Shown: piece by piece, positions 1 to 8,214 of the stretch
How positions within the stretch are numbered: the first letter of the stretch is position 1
Layout of the letters: every line of letters starts with the position of its first letter
The notes under the pieces: model-generated
Databases searched by the model: none
What the model was told of the DNA's origin: nothing
Seen by the model: the letters and a program-made list of their open reading frames with translations, nothing else
Assembly (NCBI GenBank): GCA_036787955.1
Contig: DAIQOI010000009.1
Span: forward strand, 62,001 to 126,000
Direction of reading: 5' to 3'
From: UBA2336 sp036787955
Lineage (GTDB): Bacteria > Bacteroidota > Bacteroidia > Cytophagales > Cyclobacteriaceae
Length of the DNA stretch: 64,000 bases
Program-made: the position numbers and the translations under genes

Positions 1-154
1 CCATAAGGGCACCATATAGCGTACTGTTAACAGGTGAAGAAGTAATAGCACACGTACCGCTGTTACAACCTATGAAATACCAATAAAGATAGCCGGCAAC
101 CGAGCCGAGAATTATTCCGATAAGCCAACCGGCAATATTCAGGTTTTTCAACAT
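1..154 (-). CDS. DUF6132-like small membrane protein (partial)
   Basis: The gene starts at an ATG at 152-154 and runs off the left edge, so only 51 codons are visible. The protein opens with a short polar stretch, then a hydrophobic membrane segment at about residues 8-28 rich in Gly, Ile and Leu, followed by two cysteines (C30 and C35) and the motif ITSSPVNSTLYGALMG. That pattern matches the small DUF6132 proteins of Bacteroidota, whose function is unknown. The call rests on recollection of the family pattern. A TAACTTTG element about 32 bases upstream may be its promoter. Confidence 0.6.
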   Translation of the reverse strand, partial: MLKNLNIAGWLIGIILGSVAGYLYWYFIGCNSGTCAITSSPVNSTLYGALM

Positions 155-185
155 TTGTTATTTGTTTCGGTTTAATTTAACAACA

Positions 186-193
186 CAAAGTTA
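186..193 (-). promoter_or_regulatory. Putative Bacteroidota -7 box
   Basis: On the minus strand this reads TAACTTTG, which fits the Bacteroidota -7 consensus TAnnTTTG and lies about 32 bases before the ATG of the DUF6132-like gene. I do not see a clean TTG -33 element at the usual spacing, so the assignment is tentative. Confidence 0.35.
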
Positions 194-233
194 CCCTTAA
201 ACTGAATAAAGTTTTGTGCCTGTTGTCACCAAA

Positions 234-521
234 CTAATCGTTCTTTAGCAGCGAAAAAGCCTGCGACCTTTCGGCAAATAAATTTTTAACCTGCCCCCAC
301 ACCCTGGAAAACAATTCCGAATGCCGGTACCGATCCAGACTTTCCTGGTTAGCCCAATGGCTGAGCGTGACATAGGTGTTAGGTTCATCGGCATCCTGCA
401 GCAACTCCAGGTGTAAGCATCCCGAAAAATTTCGGATAGCCGACTCGTGCCTGCGGAAAATATCAAGAAACTCATCCACTCCCGCTTCGGTAAAATGCAT
501 ACGAACAATGCGAATAATCAT
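234..521 (-). CDS. Antibiotic biosynthesis monooxygenase (ABM) domain protein
   Basis: This 95-residue protein has the size and pattern of a single dimeric ferredoxin-like ABM domain: an N-terminal strand (MIIRIVRMHF), a helix rich in charged residues, then the segment HLELLQDADEPNTYVTLSHW typical of the family. Members include small quinol or polyketide monooxygenases and many proteins of unknown substrate. It begins 8 bases after the stop of the SAM hydroxide adenosyltransferase gene on the same strand, so the two are probably co-transcribed. The substrate cannot be told from the sequence. Confidence 0.8.
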   Translation of the reverse strand: MIIRIVRMHFTEAGVDEFLDIFRRHESAIRNFSGCLHLELLQDADEPNTYVTLSHWANQESLDRYRHSELFSRVWGQVKNLFAERSQAFSLLKND

Positions 522-529
522 GGCTGTAA

Positions 530-1300
530 TTATTCAAAATATATAATAATTGGACTTCCGTATTCCAATCCAAGCAGCTCGGCTGCATTACCCTTGTTGA
601 TACCTATTTCCAGTAATCCCTGCGCATTAAATAAAAGAAAGCATTCGCCTTCCTCCACATCGTGGTATTGCACATGAATTTTTCTGAACCTGTCCGTTCC
701 GGCCTGCACAGTAAAAGTTTTATCCCGGCTAAGCAGTTCAAAAGTTTCTTTGGGGATGTTGGTGATCAGGTTGCCGAAGGAATCTACATGGATGACGTTA
801 CCTACTATTTGCCGCCAGGTAGCTTTTACCTGACGGTCGATCATTTTCTTAAACATGGCAAGTGGCTTTCCCAACGAAGAAATAGGCACACCGCTGGCCA
901 GCTTTGCTGCTGCTGGTGCAAAGATGTCGCGCTCAGGAAAGGTGGTGGTAACCGGATTTATGGCATTCAGTTCCACCAGATTTTGTTGGGTTTTTTCGCT
1001 GATGAGTCCAAACAACCCGTTATCACAACCCACAAAAAAATGATCTTCCAGCTGCAGGGCTATGGGCTTGTCGTCCGGATTGCCCGTGGCATGCACCGCT
1101 ACCAGGTGAACGGTTCCCTTGGGAAAATCGCGAAAAACCGACCGCAGCACATAGGCAGCATGGGCAACATGAAAGGATGGAATACGATGCGTGATGTCAA
1201 TGATTTTTATTCCGGGGTTTAAACTGAGTATCCGCGCGCGGATGGCTGCCACGTAATGATCATTGTCGCCAGAATCGGTAAGCAGGGTTACGATGGCCAT
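530..1300 (-). CDS. SAM hydroxide adenosyltransferase (DUF62 family)
   Basis: The 256-residue protein has the N-terminal strand LLTDSGDNDHYVAAIRARIL and the later FVGCDNGLFGLI and GNVIHVDSFGNLITNI segments of the DUF62 family. Members hydrolyse S-adenosylmethionine to adenosine and methionine; relatives include the fluorinase and chlorinase. Here the usual TDFG is TDSG and the VDPGVG segment is replaced by VHATGNPDD, as I recall for Bacteroidota homologues, so activity is inferred. It is divergent from phoH across about 70 bases and upstream of the ABM gene. Confidence 0.85.
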   Translation of the reverse strand: MAIVTLLTDSGDNDHYVAAIRARILSLNPGIKIIDITHRIPSFHVAHAAYVLRSVFRDFPKGTVHLVAVHATGNPDDKPIALQLEDHFFVGCDNGLFGLISEKTQQNLVELNAINPVTTTFPERDIFAPAAAKLASGVPISSLGKPLAMFKKMIDRQVKATWRQIVGNVIHVDSFGNLITNIPKETFELLSRDKTFTVQAGTDRFRKIHVQYHDVEEGECFLLFNAQGLLEIGINKGNAAELLGLEYGSPIIIYFE

Positions 1301-1370
1301 GTTTGATGTGCCGGGAGTTCTTTTGTAAATTTGAAGTGCGAAAATTAGCGAAATTTACCAGATAACCGCT

Positions 1371-2345
1371 TTGATAGAAAAAGTAGTAACGCTCGAAAAC
1401 ATTTCCCTGATAGACTTTCTGGGGGTTGAAGATCGCAATATCCACTCGCTGGCAAGCGCCTTTCCCAAAAGCCGCATTGTGTCGCGCGGCAATAAGATAC
1501 TTATCCGCGGCAGTACGGCAGAGGTGGTACAGATTGATGACATCCTGAATGCGCTTATCAATCATTACCACAAATATGGGCAAGTGCGTGAGGAGGACGT
1601 TCACAATTACCTGTCGGTTGAAAAACAGGTGTTGCATACCGATAACAGTCCGGCCGATGAAGAGGTGATTGTGTACGGCACCAAAGGGCTTCCGGTAAAA
1701 CCCAAAACTCCCAATCAGGTGCGGCTGGTGCAACTGGTAAAAGACAACGACCTGGTCTTTGCGTTGGGCCCCGCCGGCACCGGTAAAACCTACATTTCGG
1801 TTGCGTTTGCCGTAAAGGCCCTTAAAAGCAAGCAGGTAAAAAAAATCATCATCACAAGGCCGGCCGTTGAAGCGGGTGAAAACCTGGGCTTCCTGCCCGG
1901 GGATTTAAAAGAAAAAATTGACCCTTACCTGCGCCCGATTTATGATGCCCTTCACGACATGCTGCCATTCGAAAAATTGCAGTATTATATGGAGCGCGAA
2001 ATCATTGAAATTGCACCCCTTGCCTACATGCGCGGGCGCACGCTGAACAATGCCTTTATTTTACTTGATGAGGCACAAAACACCACTCCCATGCAGATGA
2101 AAATGTTCCTTACCCGCATGGGCCCTGATTCGAAAATGATTGTAACGGGCGACATCTCACAGGTTGATTTGCCGGCCCGTCAGACTTCCGGCCTGCACGA
2201 AGCTGTGCGTATTCTGAAAGGAGTTAAGGGCATCGGCTTTATTGAACTTGACCAAAGCGATGTTATCCGGCACCGGCTTGTGCGCGATATCATCCGCGCC
2301 TATGATGATAACAAATCACCGGAGAAAAAAGAGCGCGAAGAATAA
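1371..2345 (+). CDS. phoH: PhoH family ATPase
   Basis: PhoH-like protein of 324 residues. The Walker A motif GPAGTGKT is at about residues 133-140 and the Walker B segment LLDEAQN at about 231-237, followed by the characteristic TPMQMKMFLTRMG and TGDISQVDLP segments. The N-terminal KH-like region (IEKVVTLENISLIDFLGVEDRNI) is well conserved in the phylum and supports the TTG start at 1371, since no ATG is available before that conserved block. PhoH proteins are cytoplasmic ATPases linked to RNA metabolism; the exact role here is unknown. comEC starts 26 bases downstream on the same strand. Confidence 0.9.
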   Translation: MIEKVVTLENISLIDFLGVEDRNIHSLASAFPKSRIVSRGNKILIRGSTAEVVQIDDILNALINHYHKYGQVREEDVHNYLSVEKQVLHTDNSPADEEVIVYGTKGLPVKPKTPNQVRLVQLVKDNDLVFALGPAGTGKTYISVAFAVKALKSKQVKKIIITRPAVEAGENLGFLPGDLKEKIDPYLRPIYDALHDMLPFEKLQYYMEREIIEIAPLAYMRGRTLNNAFILLDEAQNTTPMQMKMFLTRMGPDSKMIVTGDISQVDLPARQTSGLHEAVRILKGVKGIGFIELDQSDVIRHRLVRDIIRAYDDNKSPEKKEREE

Positions 2346-2371
2346 ATCCTGTTTCTTATTATTTTAAGTGC

Positions 2372-4435
2372 ATGTTCGCATGGATTCCCTATGCTTTCGT
2401 GCGCTTTGTGCTGTTTTTTGTTGCCGGCATATTGACCGGCATCTGGTTCCCGCATCTGCTTACGGTTCAGCAGGCACTGGGTATCACCCTGTTTACCGCA
2501 AGTGCATTTTTTTTACTGGTTCGCACTAAATGGACCAACCCCGGCTTTGCCGGTCTGATTACGCTTTACGCGGCCGGCTGGCTGAATGCACTTGTACACA
2601 CCGAAGCCCTTCAACAAAATCATTTGATAAATTCTGAAGGCAAATGTGTACGTTATGTAATTGTCATCACCTCGCCTGCCGAAGAAAAAGAAAATTCATG
2701 GAAGCATACAGCCAAAGTAAAATTTATCTATGATGGCAAGGCCTGGAAAAAGGTGACGGGACAGGTATTGCTTTACTTCCGGAAGTCTTCTTTCAGCAAT
2801 CCTTTTTCCTATGGCGACCGCCTCATCATAAACGGCCATCCGCAGGAACTGAAGCCTCCCATGAATCCGGGTGAGTTTGATTACAAACATTTTTTGAGGT
2901 TCCGCAATATCTGGCATCAGGATTTTGTGAATAACCCAAACGATGTAGTTTTTGCAGGACGCCATCCACCTAACCTTATTTACGAAGCAGCCTGCCGGAT
3001 AAGGGAGTCGGCCAAAAAAATTCTCAACCGTTATTTACCGGAAACCCCTCAGCGCGCGGTTGCTTATGCCTTGTTGCTGGGGGTTACGGATGCGCTGGAT
3101 AATGAGCTTGCGCACGCCTATGCCGCTGCAGGCGCCATGCATGTGCTGGCCGTAAGCGGCCTGCATGTAGGTATTATCTACGGCCTGATTCTGTTGCTGC
3201 TCAGGCCGCTCACCACAACCCCAAAAGGTAAGTGGGTTTTAGCGCTTGGCAGTATTGTGGTGCTATGGGTATACGCTGTGATTACCGGCCTTTCACCTTC
3301 GGTTTTACGCGCGGTTACCATGTTTTCTTTTGTTGCGCTGGCCAGGCCACTACAACACCGTACAAACATTTACAACATCCTGGCTGCTTCGGCTTTTCTG
3401 TTGCTGGCATTTAATCCTTTTCTTATCATGTCGGTTGGCTTCCAGCTGTCGTACCTGGCTGTTCTGGGCATTGTTTACCTGTACCCCCTGTTGTATTTTA
3501 GCTGGGATGCTCCCGGCTGGTTGGGTGACAAAATATGGCAGATAACCTGCCTGTCCATTGCCGCCCAGACAGGCACTTTTGTTTTGGGCTTATTGTATTT
3601 TCATCAGTTCCCTGTTTATTTTCTGGTATCTAACCTGTTTGTAATTCCCGGCTCCACCCTGATTTTGGTTAGCGGGCTGTTTCTCTTTATCAGCTCCAGC
3701 CTGCCGGTTATGGCCGATTTCTTTGGCGCTATTCTCCGTATACTTATCGATGCCCTCAATACAGTAGTTACCACTGTTGAAGGCTTTCCGCTGGCACTTA
3801 TTGAGCCGGTTTATATATCTACACCACAAAGCTGGATGATTTTGATACTGATAGTGAGCCTGCTGTTGTTTCTGAAACAAAAAGATAGTAGGTGGTTTGC
3901 TGTTACATGCCTGAGCGCAGTGGCAGTTGGCGCAATGCAGTGGACTCATTTCAGTAAGCAGATCAGGCCGGTATATCTCACGGTTTACCATGTACCAGGC
4001 CATCATGCCTTTGAAATAACCAGAGGCGGCCGTTCATATTTTTATGCCGATTCTTCGTTGCAGGCGGATAACGGCAAGATCAGGTTTCACATCAGACCCA
4101 ACCGCATTCAGGCAGGAGTTGTAGCAACAAAATTTTATAACCTTGATGAACTGCAGCAGGAGAATCCCTGGTTTGTAGTAAGCTGTAATCACATCCGAAT
4201 TCTTTATGTGAGCCACCCGTCATCGGCTCTTCCTGCAGGTTTTTTTGATTACGTAATTTTAGGGAAAGACGCTCTCCCTGATTACAAACTACCCGAAAGC
4301 TTATCTTTCGGAAAAATTATACTGGACAGCACCCTGCAGGGAAGTGCGCTGTACCGGTTTGAGCAACTTGCACAAGCGCATGGATGGAACATGCACGCGG
4401 TAATCAGGCAGGGTGCTTTTCATGTGAAATTATAA
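2372..4435 (+). CDS. comEC: ComEC/Rec2 family DNA-uptake channel protein
   Basis: A 687-residue polytopic membrane protein. It opens with two membrane spans and a soluble DUF4131-type region (about 90-200), then the competence core with the signature HVLAVSGLHVGIIYG at about residues 253-267 and roughly eight more spans to about residue 515. ComEC forms the inner-membrane channel for incoming single-stranded DNA in transformable bacteria. The C-terminal 170 residues resemble the extracellular domain in size, but I do not see the HxHxDH metallo-beta-lactamase motif, so this domain looks degenerate or divergent. The gene lies between phoH and the enoyl-CoA hydratase on the same strand. Confidence 0.88.
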   Translation: MFAWIPYAFVRFVLFFVAGILTGIWFPHLLTVQQALGITLFTASAFFLLVRTKWTNPGFAGLITLYAAGWLNALVHTEALQQNHLINSEGKCVRYVIVITSPAEEKENSWKHTAKVKFIYDGKAWKKVTGQVLLYFRKSSFSNPFSYGDRLIINGHPQELKPPMNPGEFDYKHFLRFRNIWHQDFVNNPNDVVFAGRHPPNLIYEAACRIRESAKKILNRYLPETPQRAVAYALLLGVTDALDNELAHAYAAAGAMHVLAVSGLHVGIIYGLILLLLRPLTTTPKGKWVLALGSIVVLWVYAVITGLSPSVLRAVTMFSFVALARPLQHRTNIYNILAASAFLLLAFNPFLIMSVGFQLSYLAVLGIVYLYPLLYFSWDAPGWLGDKIWQITCLSIAAQTGTFVLGLLYFHQFPVYFLVSNLFVIPGSTLILVSGLFLFISSSLPVMADFFGAILRILIDALNTVVTTVEGFPLALIEPVYISTPQSWMILILIVSLLLFLKQKDSRWFAVTCLSAVAVGAMQWTHFSKQIRPVYLTVYHVPGHHAFEITRGGRSYFYADSSLQADNGKIRFHIRPNRIQAGVVATKFYNLDELQQENPWFVVSCNHIRILYVSHPSSALPAGFFDYVILGKDALPDYKLPESLSFGKIILDSTLQGSALYRFEQLAQAHGWNMHAVIRQGAFHVKL

Positions 4436-4446
4436 AACCATCTGCC

Positions 4447-5217
4447 ATGCAGCATATAACCTATCAAGTAAATAACCGCATTGCGCGGATTACCTTAAAC
4501 CGACCTGAAAAAAGAAATGCATTGAATGCGGAGCTGGTAACGGAACTGGCCTCAGCCTTTGAAGAAGCCAAGAAAGACAGCCAGGTAAAAGTGATTGTAC
4601 TTGCCGCAGCGGGTGAGGCTTTCTGTGCAGGTGCTGATCTGGCCTATCTGCAGCATCTGCAAAAATTTACCTATGCAGAAAACCTCGAGGATTCGTCCCG
4701 GCTTAAAAATCTGTTTTTCAGCATGTACACCCTGCCAAAGGTTATCATTGCGCAGGTGCAGGGGGCTGCACTGGCAGGTGGCTGCGGGCTGGTAACAGTA
4801 TGCGATTTTGCGGTGAGTGCTGCAACAGCAAAGTTTGGATACACGGAGGTAAGAATAGGCTTCGTTCCTGCCATCGTTGCCCCTTTTCTAATAAAAAAAA
4901 TCGGTGAAGGAAAGGCCCGCCAGATGTTGTTGTCGGGCGCAATCGTATCGGCACAGGATGCCGCACAACTTGGCCTGGTAAGCCACGTAGTTGAACAGGA
5001 AAAGCTGGAAGCAGAGACCACTAAACTGGCAACGCAGCTGGTAAGCAGCAACTCTTCCGAGAGCCTTGCCATGACCAAAACCCTGCTGCATCAACTCTCA
5101 CCAGGGCTGTCGGATGCCCTTCAGCTGGCAGCCGTAACCAATGCACGCGCCCGGTCAACAACCGATTGCCAGCGTGGGATTGCAGCCTTTCTGAACAAGG
5201 AAAAAATAATGTGGTGA
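4447..5217 (+). CDS. Enoyl-CoA hydratase/isomerase, methylglutaconyl-CoA hydratase-like
   Basis: Crotonase-fold protein of 256 residues from the ATG at 4447, 11 bases after the comEC stop; an in-frame start at 4384 would overlap comEC and precede the conserved N-terminus. Visible family marks are LNRPEKRNALNAEL, FCAGADLAYL (oxyanion-hole region) and GGCGLVTVCDFAVS. The second catalytic glutamate is kept in TEVRIGFVPA, while the first position is Gly (GGCGL). This combination resembles LiuC-type methylglutaconyl-CoA hydratases of leucine degradation, but no other leucine genes are nearby, so the substrate is inferred. Confidence 0.85.
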   Translation: MQHITYQVNNRIARITLNRPEKRNALNAELVTELASAFEEAKKDSQVKVIVLAAAGEAFCAGADLAYLQHLQKFTYAENLEDSSRLKNLFFSMYTLPKVIIAQVQGAALAGGCGLVTVCDFAVSAATAKFGYTEVRIGFVPAIVAPFLIKKIGEGKARQMLLSGAIVSAQDAAQLGLVSHVVEQEKLEAETTKLATQLVSSNSSESLAMTKTLLHQLSPGLSDALQLAAVTNARARSTTDCQRGIAAFLNKEKIMW

Positions 5218-5306
5218 GAAATGCAGAAAAAGGTACATCGTTCTTACTTATCTGAATTGTTTTTTAAATTATTTGCGTAAATCGTTGAATAAAAATTTGA
5301 CTGGTT

Positions 5307-6152
5307 ATGAAAAATATCGGGTTTTACTTGCTGACCTTTTTGTCCCTTCATATCAACGCACAGAATTACACCGGTGACAGCTGGGCTCAGGTAAAGGCCA
5401 ATAAACAGGGCACCATATCGCTGGCCTATGTGGAAACACCTGCATTTGTGTACAAAGATGCATCCGGCAAACTCACCGGTATTTGCGTGGACATCATGAA
5501 CGATTTCGTAAACTGGGTTAATACCAGCAAAGGCGTAAAACTGCAAACTAAATTTGTTGGCGATGGCAGTTCTTTTCAGGGTATGTACGCAAAAGTGAAG
5601 GGTAGCTCAGGAGGAGTATTCGGTTTGGGCAACATTACAATAACCGAAGAACGCAAACGCGAAATAAAATTCAGCCCGCCCTTCATCACCAACTTTGCCA
5701 TATTGATCACGCAGAACCAGGTACCTACCCTTACCAGGCTGGAAGATTTGCCCAATGTATTCGGGAAACTGACCGCCTACACAGCAAAAGGTACCCTGAA
5801 TGAAAAACGACTGCTTGAATTGAAGCAAAAATATTTTCCGGAGATGAAAATCGTTACACTGGAAACCAGTCCGGAGGTATATCAGAAGATATTCTCCGAT
5901 CCCAATGCCTTCTCTTATCTTGATCTTGCTTTCTATCTGAAGGCCGTAAGCGAAAAGAAGCCCGTTAAGCGTCATCCGGTTGGCGATAAGGCAGCCGAGC
6001 AGTTTGGTTTCATTATGCCCCTGAATTCAGACTGGTATCCTGTAATTGAAGAATTTTTTAATGGATATATCAACTCTCTTCAATACAAAAACATGCTTAC
6101 CAAACACCTGGGCGAAACAGGGATCAAGCTACTGCAAACTGCCTCTAAATAA
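5307..6152 (+). CDS. Periplasmic substrate-binding protein, family 3
   Basis: A 281-residue secreted protein with a signal peptide ending near INAQ (residues 1-19). The mature part has the order of a family 3 solute-binding protein (SBP_bac_3): GKLTGICVDIMNDFVNWV, then the ITEERKREIKFSPPF segment and a C-terminal lobe with the strand LDLAFYLKAV. Such proteins bind polar amino acids or related small molecules. No ABC transporter genes adjoin it, so it may serve a distant permease or act as a sensor. A strong terminator follows it. Confidence 0.8.
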   Translation: MKNIGFYLLTFLSLHINAQNYTGDSWAQVKANKQGTISLAYVETPAFVYKDASGKLTGICVDIMNDFVNWVNTSKGVKLQTKFVGDGSSFQGMYAKVKGSSGGVFGLGNITITEERKREIKFSPPFITNFAILITQNQVPTLTRLEDLPNVFGKLTAYTAKGTLNEKRLLELKQKYFPEMKIVTLETSPEVYQKIFSDPNAFSYLDLAFYLKAVSEKKPVKRHPVGDKAAEQFGFIMPLNSDWYPVIEEFFNGYINSLQYKNMLTKHLGETGIKLLQTASK

Positions 6153-6170
6153 AAAATTGCATGTCCTAAC

Positions 6171-6201
6171 AGAAGCGGGTATTTGCCCGCTTTCTTTTTT
6201 T
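6171..6201 (+). terminator. Rho-independent terminator after the substrate-binding protein gene
   Basis: The stem GCGGG (6175-6179) pairs with CCCGC (6186-6190) and is extended by AA/TT, with a TATTTG loop and a following T-rich run (TTTCTTTTTTT). It lies 18 bases after the stop codon and before recQ. Confidence 0.85.
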
Positions 6202-6222
6202 ACAAAGTGGTATGTTTGAGTG

Positions 6223-8139
6223 ATGGACGACCCGTTGCTCATACTGCGCAAGTACTGGAAGTACAACCACTTTCGTCCGCTGCAGCGTGAAATCATTCAT
6301 GCTGTACTGGAGGGGCACGATGTGCTGGCCATCCTGCCTACCGGTGGAGGAAAGTCGTTATGCTATCAGGTACCTGCCCTGATGCGCGATGGTTTGTGCC
6401 TGGTTGTTACACCGCTCATCGCCCTGATGAAAGACCAGGTCGAGGCCCTGCAACGCAGAGGCATTAACGCGCTGGCCATTCACTCGGGTATGAGCCGCTA
6501 CGCTATGGACATCACACTGGACAACGCCATCTATGGCAATTATAAATTTCTGTACCTGTCGCCTGAGCGGCTTCATTCCGAATTGTTTCAGGCCAGACTT
6601 CAAAAAATGAAAATTAATCTGATTGCCGTGGACGAAGCCCATTGTATTTCCCAATGGGGTCATGATTTCCGGCCTGCTTATCTTCAAATTGGTGATCTTC
6701 GCACGGCCGTACCTGAAATCCCGGTTATTGCCGTCACAGCTACCGCCACTGCGCGGGTGCGGGACGACATTGTCAGCTACCTTAAATTCCGCACAAAGCA
6801 ACAGGTGTTTCAGCACACCTTTGCGCGCGATAATCTTGCCCTGGTAGTGCGGAAAACCGAGAATAAAACCGGTAAAATTCTTGAAGCCCTGCAACGCGTA
6901 CCCGGTTCAGCCATCGTTTATGTGCGGTCCCGTATGCAAACGCATGAACTGGCAAAGTGGCTGTCGCATCACGGCATCGCTTCTCTTCCTTATCATGCTG
7001 GTATGCCATACCACGAGCGCATCAAAAATCAGGAAGACTGGCAGGAAAACACCGTGCGTGTGATAGTCGCCACCAATGCTTTTGGTATGGGTATTGATAA
7101 ACCCGATGTACGGCTGGTTATTCATACCGATTTACCCGATAATCTGGAATCCTACTATCAGGAAGCGGGCCGTGCTGGTCGTGACGGAAAGCCGGCCTAT
7201 GCACTGCTGTTATTTCAGCCTGCCGATGCCGAGGTGCTGAAATCACGGATACTACAAAGCCAGCCCGAACACTCCTTCCTCAAGCAGGTATATCAGGCAT
7301 TGGCCAACTATTACCAGCTGGCTATCGGAAGTGGAGAAGGTGAAAGTTTTGACTTTGACCTCAGGTTGTTTTCAGAACGGTACAATTTTCAGCCAACGGC
7401 TGTTTACGGTGCGTTAAAGAAGCTGGAAGAGGAAGAATTGATACTTTTCAGTGAAAGTTTTTACCGCCCGTCAGAACTTCGCATTACCGTGTCGCATGAA
7501 GATTTATATGCCTTTCAGGTAGCAAATGCCCGTTTCGATCCGCTTATCAAAATGCTGCTTCGTCTTTACGGCGGGCAGCTTTTTGGCGGTTACGTACGGA
7601 TATCCGAACCCTACCTGGCTCGCGCCCTCAAAGCCACTGCAGAAGATATAGTCAGTTTGATTAAACAACTTCACCAGCTTAATATCGTAGATTATCTTCC
7701 GCAAAAAGACTCGCCACAGGTAATTTTCACCATGCCCAGGCAGGATGCCGAACACCTGCCTTTGAACCACCAGCGCATGAAGGCACGAAGGGAACAGGCA
7801 ATGCAGCAAGCCGGCAGCATGATTGATTTTGCCCAAAATACTACCCGGTGCCGTATGAATTTCATGCAGGAATATTTTGGTGAATCGGTATTAGAAACCT
7901 GTGGTAACTGTGACGTATGCATAGAGAAGAAGAAAAAAACCGAAACTGAAAAAATTAAAATAGTCAGGGAAAAAATCATCCGAGCTCTGGAAAACAATCC
8001 ATGCCCTCCCGATGAGCTGGAGAGGCTCATCAAACCATCCGACAATAAATTATTTATTGAAGTGCTACGTGGCCTGATAGACGAGGGGGTAATAGGCTAC
8101 GATGAAAACTGGAATCTTCAAAAAAATCCGGTCAGTTAA
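6223..8139 (+). CDS. recQ: RecQ family ATP-dependent DNA helicase
   Basis: A 638-residue 3'-5' SF2 helicase. Walker A PTGGGKS is at about residues 39-45, the DEAH box with the RecQ aromatic loop (DEAHCISQWGHDF) at about 136-148, and the GRAGRDG arginine-finger segment follows in the second RecA domain. The RecQ zinc-binding region shows CRMNFMQEYFGE then CGNCDVC. RecQ unwinds recombination and replication intermediates. A GTG at 6220 immediately precedes the ATG at 6223; I take the ATG. The C-terminal tail has a short winged-helix-like stretch but no clear HRDC domain. Confidence 0.93.
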   Translation: MDDPLLILRKYWKYNHFRPLQREIIHAVLEGHDVLAILPTGGGKSLCYQVPALMRDGLCLVVTPLIALMKDQVEALQRRGINALAIHSGMSRYAMDITLDNAIYGNYKFLYLSPERLHSELFQARLQKMKINLIAVDEAHCISQWGHDFRPAYLQIGDLRTAVPEIPVIAVTATATARVRDDIVSYLKFRTKQQVFQHTFARDNLALVVRKTENKTGKILEALQRVPGSAIVYVRSRMQTHELAKWLSHHGIASLPYHAGMPYHERIKNQEDWQENTVRVIVATNAFGMGIDKPDVRLVIHTDLPDNLESYYQEAGRAGRDGKPAYALLLFQPADAEVLKSRILQSQPEHSFLKQVYQALANYYQLAIGSGEGESFDFDLRLFSERYNFQPTAVYGALKKLEEEELILFSESFYRPSELRITVSHEDLYAFQVANARFDPLIKMLLRLYGGQLFGGYVRISEPYLARALKATAEDIVSLIKQLHQLNIVDYLPQKDSPQVIFTMPRQDAEHLPLNHQRMKARREQAMQQAGSMIDFAQNTTRCRMNFMQEYFGESVLETCGNCDVCIEKKKKTETEKIKIVREKIIRALENNPCPPDELERLIKPSDNKLFIEVLRGLIDEGVIGYDENWNLQKNPVS

Positions 8140-8214
8140 AAATTAAAAGACCGGTGTAAAATCAATGATACCCCTAACTTTTATCTCATTATATTTCAAC
8201 TAAAATACCTTCTT

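Noticed and set aside
662..1222. 186-codon plus-strand frame
   Set aside because: It overlaps the SAM hydroxide adenosyltransferase gene in antisense and has no family resemblance.
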